Assembly: GCA_964430085.1 (NCBI GenBank)
Contig: CAYSES010000005.1
Span: 1 to 31,628 of the forward strand
Origin: RBG-13-33-26 sp964430085
GTDB taxonomy: Archaea > Nanobdellota > Nanobdellia > Pacearchaeales > GW2011-AR1
Length of the DNA stretch: 31,628 nucleotides
Direction of reading: 5' to 3'
Shown here: one piece after another, positions 1 to 7,676 of the stretch
Position numbering within the stretch: position 1 is the first letter of the stretch
Layout of the letters: each line of letters begins with the position of its first letter
The notes under the pieces: model-generated
The model's database searches: none
What the model was told of the DNA's origin: nothing
What the model saw: the letters and a program-made list of their open reading frames with translations, nothing else
Translations under genes and position numbers: made by a program

Positions 1-18
1 TATTTTAATCATACTTTT

Positions 19-219
19 ATGGAAGAAGAAATGAAAAACAAACAAACTTCTGAAGAGACTTCAGAAGAAAATATGCCTAAAGAAAAGGCTCCAGAAGAGA
101 ATAAAGAAGAACCTATGGCAGAGACTCCTAAAGAAGAGGAAATGCCTAAGGAAGAAGAAAAAGAAGAAGTTTCTGAAAAGAAACCTGAAGAAGAATCTTC
201 TGAACAAACAAGCGAATAG
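19..219 (+). CDS. Acidic low-complexity protein, possibly partial
   Basis: A 66-residue reading frame made almost entirely of Glu, Lys, Pro, Ser and Thr, with repeated Pro-Lys-Glu-Glu type blocks. It has no hydrophobic segment and no recognisable fold, so the product should be disordered and strongly acidic. The ATG at 19 is the first in the frame, but the frame stays open to the window edge, so this may be the disordered tail of a larger protein starting outside. A T-rich stretch right after the stop looks like a terminator, which supports a real gene end here. Low-complexity GAA-rich DNA can also hold open frames by chance. Function unknown. Confidence 0.4.
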   Translation: MEEEMKNKQTSEETSEENMPKEKAPEENKEEPMAETPKEEEMPKEEEKEEVSEKKPEEESSEQTSE

Positions 220-234
220 TTAGAATCTAATTGC

Positions 235-250
235 TTTTTTAATTTTTTAT
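235..250 (+). terminator. T-rich transcription terminator
   Basis: Two runs of six T separated by AA follow the stop of the acidic ORF by about 15 bases. Archaeal RNA polymerase terminates at oligo-T tracts, so this is a plausible terminator. No strong hairpin precedes it. Confidence 0.45.
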
Positions 251-336
251 TGAGGTGGGGTGGCGGGAGTTTATTATTTTGAAATTCTAGAAAGAGAACC
301 ATTAATTTTAAATAATTCTTTTTTTATTATTCCAAA

Positions 337-1146
337 ATGGTTAAGAATAGAAAATATGTAAAAACAGATATAACCTTCCCAACTTCTTTATTTTACCCCC
401 TTGTAAAATCTTGTTTCAGTACACGGATAAAAAGAAAAAATTGTTATAAGTTTGTAATACCCGACGTTCTACAATTGCATTTTATGTTCAGCAATTTTAA
501 AGGTCTTGGAAAACTTATAGCTTCCAAATCAACTATGGGGAAATATAATTTTGTCCCTTCAGATGAAAATTTATCAGAGTATAAGGAAAAAATAAAAAAT
601 TGTTATGAGACAACTGTTTTGACTCTTAAAGTTCCCTATGAAACTTTCATTAAAACAAGAAGTGCATGTTATCATGGGGGCGATATAATGAATTTTAAAG
701 AAAAAGGAATTAGTGATGAAACTATATTAAAGGAAATTGATGAAGATGCTCTTGCATATACATACTGGTGTATGTCTGAGATTAGGAAGGGAAAGAGAAT
801 TGGGGTTATGGCTTACAAAAGAGGGCAGCCTGATAAATTAGGGAATTACCCAAAAAAAGGAAGTCCAGATTTAGATACTTTTGTTGAATTGCCAATGCAA
901 TGTTTTTTCCCAAAATATAATAAAAAGAAAGGATTTTGTATAGAAGATGCCGATTTTATAGTTAATGCTCCTAAAAGAAGTGAAGAATTTTTTTTAGAAA
1001 TGTTAAGTTATTTTAAAAAAGGGATTAGTGAAAATAAAGATAAAGAATTTCTTCATTTTTTGGAAGACAAGATACGTTTTTATTCTGTCCGGCTTGATTG
1101 GGATTGTAATAAATTTTTTAAAAAAATGGGGTGGGAATACAAATGA
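337..1146 (+). CDS. Hypothetical protein, 269 aa
   Basis: I do not recognise this protein. It is 269 residues, basic, rich in Lys, Phe and Cys (about eight cysteines, not in a clear zinc-binding pattern), and has no signal peptide or membrane segment. The ATG at 337 lies about 31 bases after the start of a TATA-like TTTTAAAT at 306-313, which fits a leaderless transcript. The stop overlaps the next ORF's ATG in an ATGA arrangement at 1143-1146, so the two are probably translationally coupled. Its AT content and codon choice look ordinary for the window apart from many Tyr, Phe and Cys codons. It could be a lineage-specific gene or of foreign origin. Confidence 0.7.
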   Translation: MVKNRKYVKTDITFPTSLFYPLVKSCFSTRIKRKNCYKFVIPDVLQLHFMFSNFKGLGKLIASKSTMGKYNFVPSDENLSEYKEKIKNCYETTVLTLKVPYETFIKTRSACYHGGDIMNFKEKGISDETILKEIDEDALAYTYWCMSEIRKGKRIGVMAYKRGQPDKLGNYPKKGSPDLDTFVELPMQCFFPKYNKKKGFCIEDADFIVNAPKRSEEFFLEMLSYFKKGISENKDKEFLHFLEDKIRFYSVRLDWDCNKFFKKMGWEYK

Positions 1147-1358
1147 ACAATTTAAGAAAAGTTTGTATTTCAGAAGGTATGTGTTTTATGAAGAGAATCT
1201 TAGGAACAAATTATTGTAATTTAGGAAATTCAAAAGATAATATTGATTGCATGTACTTTGGGAAAAGGGATAAAAATGATCTCCATATTTGTAATTATAA
1301 CGAAGCAGAAGAGTGGGGGATAAAAAGAGTTGATTCAGAAATAATTGATCTTAATTAA
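1143..1358 (+). CDS. Small cysteine-containing hypothetical protein
   Basis: A 71-residue protein if translation starts at the ATG at 1143, whose bases overlap the TGA of the upstream gene. A longer frame opens at 1131, but the ATGA overlap makes 1143 the better start. It has five cysteines spread along the chain (CISEGMC near the N-terminus, then single Cys), which could bind metal, but they do not form CxxC pairs. No membrane segment. It probably works with the upstream 269-aa protein, because the two share an operon and an overlap. Function unknown. Confidence 0.5.
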   Translation: MNNLRKVCISEGMCFMKRILGTNYCNLGNSKDNIDCMYFGKRDKNDLHICNYNEAEEWGIKRVDSEIIDLN

Positions 1359-1394
1359 TGAACAATTTTTAAATTAATATTCATAAATAATTAT

Positions 1395-2210
1395 ATGGAA
1401 TTAGAACAAAAAGTTAAACAAACACTTAAAAAAATAAATCTGAATAAGAAAGAAAAAATACTTGTGGCATTATCTGGAGGAAAGGATTCTGCAGTAACTG
1501 CCCACATTCTAAAAAAATTTGGTTTTGATATTGAAGGATTTCATATTGATTTGGGAATGGGAGAGTATAGTAAAAGGTGTTTGGTTGCTGTAAAAAAACT
1601 TTGTGATAATTTGGGAATAAACCTCCACATTTATAACATAAAGAAAGAAATGGGGAGTTCAATGTGTTACATAAGAAGTGCCATACAAACAGGGCAGGGA
1701 AAGGGATTAAAAAATTGTGCAATTTGCGGTGTTATAAAAAAGTGGATTATGAACAGAGAGGCCAGAAAATTAAAAGTTAATAAGATAGCAACAGGACACA
1801 ATCTTGATGATGAAACTCAAACTTTCTTAATGAATATATTAAAGGGAAGCCCACAACTTAGTGCAAATTCCGGAGCAATTACAAGAAATATATCTGATAA
1901 GAAATTCATAACAAGGATAAAACCTCTTTTTTACACAGCGGAAGAGGATATAAAAAAATATTCAAAAAAAATGAAACTTCCTGTGGTTTATGAAAAATGC
2001 CCATGTTTATTGGATTCTTACAGAAAAGAAGTAAGACATTTTACAGAGTCTTTAACAAAAAAAGAAAAAGAAAATATCATGAAAAATTTTGACAGACTTT
2101 CTGATAAGATTCAGAAATTGAAGGTAGAAGAAAAATTAAATTACTGTGAACTTTGTGGAGAACCTTCAAGGAAAAAGATTTGTAAAATGTGTCAAATGGT
2201 TAAAAGATGA
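1395..2210 (+). CDS. TtuA/NcsA/TtcA-family tRNA thiolation enzyme
   Basis: An N-type ATP pyrophosphatase of the TtcA/TtuA superfamily. These enzymes adenylate a tRNA base and replace oxygen with sulfur (for example 2-thiouridine formation). The PP-loop SGGKDS is at residues 27-32 and GHNLDDE at 134-140. The pair Cys108/Cys111 (CAIC) and a CPC at 202-204 fit the Cys residues that in TtuA hold an iron-sulfur cluster. A C-terminal zinc finger is formed by Cys251, 254, 263 and 266. At 271 residues it is shorter than typical TtuA because the usual N-terminal zinc finger is missing: the chain begins only about 20 residues before the PP-loop. Its TGA overlaps the ATG of the J-domain gene (ATGA, 2207-2210). 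The family call is firm; the exact tRNA position modified is not determined. Confidence 0.88.
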   Translation: MELEQKVKQTLKKINLNKKEKILVALSGGKDSAVTAHILKKFGFDIEGFHIDLGMGEYSKRCLVAVKKLCDNLGINLHIYNIKKEMGSSMCYIRSAIQTGQGKGLKNCAICGVIKKWIMNREARKLKVNKIATGHNLDDETQTFLMNILKGSPQLSANSGAITRNISDKKFITRIKPLFYTAEEDIKKYSKKMKLPVVYEKCPCLLDSYRKEVRHFTESLTKKEKENIMKNFDRLSDKIQKLKVEEKLNYCELCGEPSRKKICKMCQMVKR

Positions 2211-2551
2211 TTGAAAAATATCCATCTGAAATACATGATCCCTACTTAAGATTGGGTGTTAATCCTAATGCAAGTTATGAAGAGATTAAAAAAGCTTATA
2301 GAAAACTAGCACTTTACTGGCATCCAGATCGAAATAAAGACAAGAAAAGATCCCATATCGAGTTTATTGCAGTTTCTGAAGCATTTGATATATTATCCAA
2401 AAAGCAGAATAATCTAAAAAGCTCAAAAGGAACTTATAAGTATTATGATGAACTGTTTAAAAAATTCTTTGATGAAGATATTTTCTCATCGATGAAAGTA
2501 AATGATGAAGTAAGAGCAATCCTTGAAATATTTAAGGAATTTGAAGTTTAA
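2207..2551 (+). CDS. J-domain (DnaJ-like) protein
   Basis: A 114-residue protein consisting of little more than a J domain: helices around residues 10-60 with the HPD tripeptide (in YWHPDRNKD) that stimulates Hsp70 ATPase. There is no Gly/Phe region and no zinc-finger domain, so this is a type III J protein rather than canonical DnaJ. The roughly 50-residue C-terminal part is charged and may select the client. The ATG overlaps the stop of the tRNA thiolase gene, implying coupled synthesis. The gene converges with the minus-strand gene that follows, and their ends overlap by 4 bases. Confidence 0.85.
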   Translation: MIEKYPSEIHDPYLRLGVNPNASYEEIKKAYRKLALYWHPDRNKDKKRSHIEFIAVSEAFDILSKKQNNLKSSKGTYKYYDELFKKFFDEDIFSSMKVNDEVRAILEIFKEFEV

Positions 2552-3348
2552 ATTATATTGTTATATTTTTTGAATAAATCATACATAATTTTTGCTTCAT
2601 CATCTATTTTTTGGGATTTTAATCTAGTTAAGTAATCTATTAATGGATATTTATTTCTAAAAACTCTTCTAGCCAGCCCATATAGGGGAGGATATGGGAT
2701 TTCTTTTTCATCAAGTAAGATTATTGGTTTGTTAAGGGCATAAGAAACACCCATAAAGAAAATTTGTTTTCGGTTCCATTCCCCTTTTTTTGGAAAATAT
2801 GTTAATGTCAAATCAACATCTTTGAAATCACCCAATTCATTCAAGTCTTCATATTTAATTATCTTTTTATTCAAATCTTGCAATCCAGTTAAAAGACTAA
2901 AATCTCCTGCAAAGAAGATATTTTCTGCCTTATCCATATTTTTTTCTTTTGGAATTTTCTTAGTCTTACTCTTCAAATCATAATAATTATTAAACCGTAG
3001 GAACTCTATTGCATCATCAATATCCTGATGATTCATATCCGCGAACCTTTCTAATAATGGGTCTTTCTCTTTGTTTTCATCAGCAATAATTACATAATTT
3101 CCATTTGCTTTTGAAGCTCCAATCTCCGAATAGGTCGCTGTCCCTCTTGTTTTCCCCTTGGGGAAACAAGCAAGAAAAACTGATGCCTTGATAGATCCTT
3201 TCATATCATCTTCAATTAAAGAAGATATAGAGTTTTGTCTGTTTTTTCTTGGATCAATGAAATGAAAATATGGTAATTCATCAATAATTTTATCCCTAAA
3301 ACCATAGAAACTTCCAGCAAGGTAAATGTTGGGCATATACTTTTTCAT
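2548..3348 (-). CDS. Duplicated nucleoside 2-deoxyribosyltransferase-like protein
   Basis: A 266-residue protein whose two halves resemble each other and the nucleoside 2-deoxyribosyltransferase-like Rossmann fold. Half 1 (about 5-118) has NIYLAGSF at 7-14, a DPR at 32-34, and GTATYSEIGASK at 69-80 with the family's Glu at 75. Half 2 (about 142-240) repeats the plan: NIFFAGDF at 143-150, FPKK at 185-188, and a helix ending in YALNKPIILLDE that parallels ANGNYVIIADE. In half 2 the position matching Glu75 is Phe, so only half 1 could be catalytic. The family handles (deoxy)nucleosides or related phosphates; the substrate here is unknown. It ends tail to tail with the J-domain gene. Confidence 0.6.
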   Translation of the reverse strand: MKKYMPNIYLAGSFYGFRDKIIDELPYFHFIDPRKNRQNSISSLIEDDMKGSIKASVFLACFPKGKTRGTATYSEIGASKANGNYVIIADENKEKDPLLERFADMNHQDIDDAIEFLRFNNYYDLKSKTKKIPKEKNMDKAENIFFAGDFSLLTGLQDLNKKIIKYEDLNELGDFKDVDLTLTYFPKKGEWNRKQIFFMGVSYALNKPIILLDEKEIPYPPLYGLARRVFRNKYPLIDYLTRLKSQKIDDEAKIMYDLFKKYNNII

Positions 3349-3397
3349 TATAAAAAATGATTATCTTCTATTTATAAGAATTTATCCAATCAGAAGA

Positions 3398-3664
3398 TTA
3401 TTTTCTTTTTCTTTTTGCAGTTTTTCTTTTTGGTTTTACCCTAAATTCGCAACACTTTATCTTTGAGAATACAAAGATATAAAGAATTTCTAAAATACCT
3501 GCAGTATTTACTAATGCTAATATAACAAACCACACAACAGATTTTTGTCTAGCTGATTTCCATAAAGCAGCAAGTTTCCATGCATAAGACCAAACAAGAA
3601 TGGTAATGAAAAGCCAGATAGGAATTCCTATTTTTTCTATCATCAATTTTAAATATTCTTCCAT
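3398..3664 (-). CDS. Small membrane protein, DUF5652-like
   Basis: An 88-residue protein with two hydrophobic helices, about residues 13-35 and 43-66, joined by a short loop containing WKLAALWKSARQKSVVWF. It ends in a strongly basic tail of Lys and Arg. The loop and the NTAGILEILYIF in the second helix resemble the DUF5652 family of small membrane proteins, which from memory is common in CPR bacteria and DPANN archaea. Function unknown. It is divergent from nrdR, with a 160-bp shared upstream region. Confidence 0.65.
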   Translation of the reverse strand: MEEYLKLMIEKIGIPIWLFITILVWSYAWKLAALWKSARQKSVVWFVILALVNTAGILEILYIFVFSKIKCCEFRVKPKRKTAKRKRK

Positions 3665-3760
3665 AATTTAAATAGTATTTTATTATTTAAAAAGTTATCT
3701 TTAAGTTGTATATTTATGTTGTTATTTATTTGTAGATATAAATATTTAAATAGTTCTTAT

Positions 3761-3768
3761 TTTTATAA
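3761..3768 (+). promoter_or_regulatory. Probable TATA box of the nrdR operon
   Basis: TTTTATAA about 57 bases before the nrdR start. With normal archaeal spacing the transcript would begin near 3787-3791, inside the upstream NrdR-box-like site. A second TATA-like stretch, CTTATATA at 3773-3780, is an alternative. Confidence 0.45.
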
Positions 3769-3779
3769 TCCTTACTTAT

Positions 3780-3795
3780 ATACAAGTTATAGACT
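3780..3795 (+). promoter_or_regulatory. Candidate NrdR box 1
   Basis: The 16 bases ATACAAGTTATAGACT match 11 of 16 positions of the bacterial NrdR-box consensus (acaCwATATATwGtgt), including the ACAA and TATAG core. It would sit on the predicted transcription start. See the findings for the paired site. Confidence 0.5.
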
Positions 3796-3810
3796 TTAAA
3801 AAAGGTTGAG

Positions 3811-3826
3811 GTACAACATATTGTAT
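3811..3826 (+). promoter_or_regulatory. Candidate NrdR box 2
   Basis: GTACAACATATTGTAT matches 12 of 16 positions of the NrdR-box consensus and contains a near-perfect inverted repeat (TACAACATATTGTA, 3812-3825). It overlaps the first bases of the nrdR start codon. Its centre is exactly 31 bp from the centre of box 1, the three-turn spacing seen for paired NrdR boxes in bacteria. Confidence 0.55.
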
Positions 3827-4265
3827 GGAATGCCCATATTGTTTTAATAAAGAATCCAAAGTAACTGACAAAAGAGAATCTCCTGAAGGAATAAGACGGA
3901 GGCGTGAATGCCTCAAATGCGGAAAAAGATTCACAACTTATGAAAAAATTTCATTAGAAGATATATATGTAATAAAAAAAGATGGCTTGAGAGAAAAATT
4001 TGACAGAGAAAAACTTGAGCGTGGGATTAAAAAGGCCTTTGAAAGAAGACCTGTTCCATCAGACAAAATAACTAAAATGATAAATGAAATTGAAGAACAA
4101 ATAAGGAAAAGAGGGAAGAAAGAAATCAAGAGTTCTTTTATTGGAGAATTAGTTATGAAAAAGATAAAGAAATTGGATAACGTAGCTTACATAAGATTTG
4201 CTTCAGTGTATAGAGATTTTCAAGATATAAATGATTTCAAAAAAGAAATGAAGAGATTAAAATGA
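3825..4265 (+). CDS. nrdR: Transcriptional repressor NrdR
   Basis: A 146-residue NrdR, the ATP/dATP-sensing repressor of ribonucleotide reductase genes. The N-terminal zinc ribbon has Cys3, Cys6, Cys29 and Cys32 with the basic DNA-contacting stretch GIRRRREC. An ATP-cone follows (about residues 48-138), containing VIKKDGLREKFDREKLERGI and the conserved YIRFASVYRDF. Length is normal for the family. The ATG at 3825 gives a protein starting MECPYC, which fits. The stop overlaps nrdD's ATG (ATGA), so repressor and enzyme are co-expressed. NrdR is mainly a bacterial regulator and only patchy in archaea. Two NrdR-box-like sites just upstream suggest it controls its own operon. Confidence 0.95.
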   Translation: MECPYCFNKESKVTDKRESPEGIRRRRECLKCGKRFTTYEKISLEDIYVIKKDGLREKFDREKLERGIKKAFERRPVPSDKITKMINEIEEQIRKRGKKEIKSSFIGELVMKKIKKLDNVAYIRFASVYRDFQDINDFKKEMKRLK

Positions 4266-6637
4266 TTGAAGAAATAATAAAAAGAAATGGAAAAATTGTT
4301 CCGTTTGATCCAGAAAAGATAACTAACGCGATTAGAGGAGCAGTTATGGGGGTTGGAGGAACAGATTTAGACAAAAGACCAGCATATCTTACAAAATGTA
4401 TTATAGAAAGAGTTGAATATAACAGAATAAAAGGAGAAAGACCCGAAGTTGAAGAAATTCAGGATGCAGTTGAAAAAACACTTATAGAAAAAGGGCATGC
4501 TCAAGTTGCAAAAGCATTTATACTTTATAGAGAGAGTCACAAAAACTCAAGAGATAGAAAATTAACTATGGATACCATTGATAAGATTGAAGAATATTTA
4601 AACAAAAAAGATTGGATGGTCAATGGAAATGCAAACATGACTTTTTCTCTTCAAGGATTGAATAACAATCTAGTTGAAGAACAATCAAAAAATTATTGGC
4701 TTCATAGAGTATACCCTGAAAGAATCAGAAAGGCGCATGAACGTACAGACATACACATGCATGACCTTGGGGTTATTGGAGCTTATTGTGTTGGCTGGGA
4801 TTTAGAAGATATATTAACAAAGGGAATTACGGGTGTTGAAGGGAAGGTTGAAGCTGGTCCTGCGAAACATCTTAGAAGTGCATTAGGGCAATTAGTAAAT
4901 TTCTTTTATACCTTGCAGGGAGAAACTGCAGGAGCACAAGCATTTTCAAATTTTGACACTTATCTTGCTCCTTTTATAAAAAAAGATGAGATGGATTATA
5001 AAGAGGTCAAGCAATGTATGCAAGAATTTTTATTTAATGTTAATGTTCCAACAAGAGTAGGATTTCAAACTCCATTTACAAATGTAACTATGGATTTGAA
5101 AGTTCCAGAACATATGAAGGATAAACCAGTTGTTATTGGTCTCAATAAAGAAAAGATTGAAAAAAAATATGAAAAAATAATTGGCATAGTTAAAGAACAG
5201 GTAAATAATTTTAGACAATTTCCCTTAAACAAGTCGATTAATAATAAATTTCTAGAATTATTTAATGGAACAATTAAAGAAGAATCATTAGAAAAAAAAT
5301 GTCTTGAACTTTCTATGAATGCGCCTTCATCACTTAAGGAAAAAAGAGAATACCTAGCAGAAGGGATTTTGAATATAGTCAAAGAGAAAAGAGATAATTT
5401 AATCAAATTATCTGAAAGCACTTATGGAACTTTTCAAAAAGAAATGGATATGTTTAATAGAGCTTTTGCAGAATGTATGATTGAAGGAGACGCAAAAGGA
5501 AGGCTGTTCACTTTTCCAATTCCAACTTATAATATCACAAAGGATTTTGATTGGGATAATCCTGAACATAAACCATTGTGGGAAATGACAGCTAAGTATG
5601 GAATTCCTTATTTTTCAAATTTTATAAACTCGGATATGAAACCTGAAGATTCAAGAAGTATGTGCTGCCGTTTAAGATTAGATAACAAACAACTAATAAA
5701 AAGAGGAGGAGGACTTTTTGGTTCTAATCCGCTAACAGGTTCAATAGGGGTAGTGACAATCAATCTACCAAGAATTGCATACAAATCACAGAATAAGGAA
5801 GTATTTTTTAAATATCTCGGAGACCTTATGGATCTAAGCAAAGAAAGTCTTCAAATTAAAAGAAAAACTTTGGAAACTTTTGCAGATGCAAATCTTTATC
5901 CTTATGCAAAATTTTATCTTAGAAATGTTAAAAAAAGATTTAATGAATACTGGAAAAATCATTTTGGGACAATAGGGATTCTTGGAATGAATGAAGCAAT
6001 TATGAATTTCATGCCTGAAGAAAATATTGCGACAGAGAAAGGAAAAAGTTTTGCGTTAGAAGTTATGGATTTTATGAGAGGTAAAATTCAAGAATATCAA
6101 GAAAAAACCAATGAAATGTATAACCTTGAAGCAACTCCTGGAGAATCAACTACATACAGATTCGCAGATGCAGATAAGAAAAGATTCAAAAAAATAATCG
6201 TTGCAAATGAAGAAGCAGTAAAAAAAGGAGCAAATCCTTTTTATACAAATTCAACTCATCTTCCTGTAAATTATACTGATGATATTTTTGAAGCACTTAA
6301 ACTTCAGGATGAACTCCAAACAAAGTATACAGGCGGGACGGTATTTCATGCTTTTGTTGGAGAAAGATTAAATGCAGAAAATGTTAAGACTTTAGTTAGA
6401 AAGATCGCAGAAAATTTCAGGCTTCCTTATTTCACAATAACACCAACATTTTCGGTATGTGGAAACCATGGATATCTTGAAGGAGATAAAGAATTTTGTC
6501 CTAAATGTGAAGTAGAAGGAAAAGAAACAATACCTGAACGGTATTCAAGAGTTGTTGGTTATATAAGACCTTTAAACCAATGGAATAAAGGAAAAAAATC
6601 AGAGTGGAATGAGAGAAAAATGTTTAATATAAAATGA
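4262..6637 (+). CDS. nrdD: Anaerobic ribonucleoside-triphosphate reductase (class III)
   Basis: The class III reductase that converts NTPs to dNTPs using a glycyl radical. It is 791 residues. An N-terminal ATP-cone (about 1-95, starting MIEEIIKRNGKIVPFDPEKI) provides allosteric control. A large ten-stranded barrel follows, with Cys468/Cys469 in SRSMCCRLRLD near the expected active-site cysteine. Cys733 and Cys746/Cys749 (VCGNHGYL, FCPKC) form most of the C-terminal zinc site. The glycyl-radical loop RVVGYIRPLNQW places the radical at Gly766. The gene overlaps nrdR upstream and the activase gene downstream by 4 bases each. It is the only reductase in the window and implies oxygen-independent dNTP synthesis. 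Confidence 0.96.
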   Translation: MIEEIIKRNGKIVPFDPEKITNAIRGAVMGVGGTDLDKRPAYLTKCIIERVEYNRIKGERPEVEEIQDAVEKTLIEKGHAQVAKAFILYRESHKNSRDRKLTMDTIDKIEEYLNKKDWMVNGNANMTFSLQGLNNNLVEEQSKNYWLHRVYPERIRKAHERTDIHMHDLGVIGAYCVGWDLEDILTKGITGVEGKVEAGPAKHLRSALGQLVNFFYTLQGETAGAQAFSNFDTYLAPFIKKDEMDYKEVKQCMQEFLFNVNVPTRVGFQTPFTNVTMDLKVPEHMKDKPVVIGLNKEKIEKKYEKIIGIVKEQVNNFRQFPLNKSINNKFLELFNGTIKEESLEKKCLELSMNAPSSLKEKREYLAEGILNIVKEKRDNLIKLSESTYGTFQKEMDMFNRAFAECMIEGDAKGRLFTFPIPTYNITKDFDWDNPEHKPLWEMTAKYGIPYFSNFINSDMKPEDSRSMCCRLRLDNKQLIKRGGGLFGSNPLTGSIGVVTINLPRIAYKSQNKEVFFKYLGDLMDLSKESLQIKRKTLETFADANLYPYAKFYLRNVKKRFNEYWKNHFGTIGILGMNEAIMNFMPEENIATEKGKSFALEVMDFMRGKIQEYQEKTNEMYNLEATPGESTTYRFADADKKRFKKIIVANEEAVKKGANPFYTNSTHLPVNYTDDIFEALKLQDELQTKYTGGTVFHAFVGERLNAENVKTLVRKIAENFRLPYFTITPTFSVCGNHGYLEGDKEFCPKCEVEGKETIPERYSRVVGYIRPLNQWNKGKKSEWNERKMFNIK

Positions 6638-7395
6638 TAATAGCTGATTGGAAAAAAATATCCTGCATTGATTATCCTGGAAAGATCTCCACTATTATTT
6701 TTGTTCCGACATGCACATATAAATGCCCCACATGTCATGCAAAACATGTAATAGATTCAAAGAGAAGGATTTCTGAAAAAGATATTCTTAATTATATTGA
6801 GTATACAAATGATGTAAAAAATTTAATTGATTCTATCGTTGTTTGCGGGGGAGAACCAACATCCCAATCTTCATTGCCATTTTTCCTAAGAGAACTAAAA
6901 AAGAGGGGTTTGTCTGTAAAGATTGATACTAACGGAAGTAATTATAAAATGTTAAGCAAAATTAATGATGAACTATTAGCAGATTATGTTGCTATGGACA
7001 TTAAAGGACCTTTTTGTCTATATTCAAAATTAACTGGACAGGAAGTTATAGATCCAAGAGACGGTTATCAAAAAGCAATGAATGTTGTTATGAATTTCCC
7101 AGATTATGAATTTAGAACTACTATTGTACCTATTGAAAGAAAAAATGGGGAAATAAATTTTATGACCCCAAAAGAAATTGGGGAAACTGCAAGATTGATT
7201 TACGAATCAACAGGGGTAAGAGATCATAAATATTTTTTACAAAAATTTATAGCAAGAAATAAAGATGAGATGCTTGATGAGAAATTCTCAAAAGAAGATT
7301 TGGATAGAAAACTTTGGGAAACTTCCGAAAGCCATTTGGAAAAATGTTTAATTGAAGCAAGGAAATATCTTCCTAGGACAGATATTAGAAAATAA
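6634..7395 (+). CDS. nrdG: NrdG-type radical SAM activase of NrdD
   Basis: A 253-residue radical SAM protein that should install the glycyl radical on NrdD. The cluster-binding CxxxCxxC is Cys27, Cys31 and Cys34 (TCTYKCPTC), followed by a CGGEPT SAM-binding loop near residue 71 and DTNGS near 98. It resembles the archaeal, longer NrdG/PflA-like activases rather than the roughly 155-residue enterobacterial NrdG. Its ATG overlaps nrdD's stop (ATGA at 6634-6637), so activase and reductase are made together. The role rests on radical SAM motifs plus the overlap with nrdD. Confidence 0.9.
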   Translation: MIIADWKKISCIDYPGKISTIIFVPTCTYKCPTCHAKHVIDSKRRISEKDILNYIEYTNDVKNLIDSIVVCGGEPTSQSSLPFFLRELKKRGLSVKIDTNGSNYKMLSKINDELLADYVAMDIKGPFCLYSKLTGQEVIDPRDGYQKAMNVVMNFPDYEFRTTIVPIERKNGEINFMTPKEIGETARLIYESTGVRDHKYFLQKFIARNKDEMLDEKFSKEDLDRKLWETSESHLEKCLIEARKYLPRTDIRK

Positions 7396-7429
7396 TAATT
7401 TTTAAAAATAAACTACAATTAAAAATAAA

Positions 7430-7576
7430 ATGAAAAGAGTAAGCAAAGATAGGTATTATTTGAATATTGCCAAGGAAGCTGCTAAGAGAGGAACATGTTT
7501 AAGTGCAGTTTTTGGTGCAGTAATTGTCAATAATGATTCAATTGTCTCTACAGGGTATGCAGGAGCTCCAAGAAAA
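7430..7576 (+). CDS. Deoxycytidylate (dCMP) deaminase, 5' part only
   Basis: The first 49 residues of a ComEB/dCMP deaminase-type protein. SKDRYYLNIAKEAAKRGTCLSAVFGAVIV and the STGYAGAPRK that precedes the zinc-binding HxE motif are both visible. The rest, including the catalytic His-Glu and the two Cys, is lost in the run of Ns. dCMP deaminase makes dUMP for thymidylate synthesis, which fits the reductase genes 34 bases upstream. Any frame continuing past the gap is artificial. The true gene end is unknown. Confidence 0.85.
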
Positions 7577-7676
7577 NNNNNNNNNNNNNNNNNNNNNNNN
7601 NNNNNNNNNNNNNNNNNNNNNNNNNNNNNNNNNNNNNNNNNNNNNNNNNNNNNNNNNNNNNNNNNNNNNNNNNNNN
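7577..7676. other. Assembly gap of 100 N
   Basis: Exactly 100 ambiguous bases, the conventional filler for a scaffold gap of unknown length. It removes the rest of the dCMP deaminase gene and the promoter of the tRNA-Lys gene, whose first base follows directly. The linkage across it is by scaffolding only. Confidence 0.98.

Noticed and set aside
9..302. A minus-strand 97-codon Ser/Phe-rich ORF opposite the acidic ORF
   Set aside because: It is the low-complexity antisense of GAA-rich DNA and runs across the T-rich terminator of the plus-strand gene.
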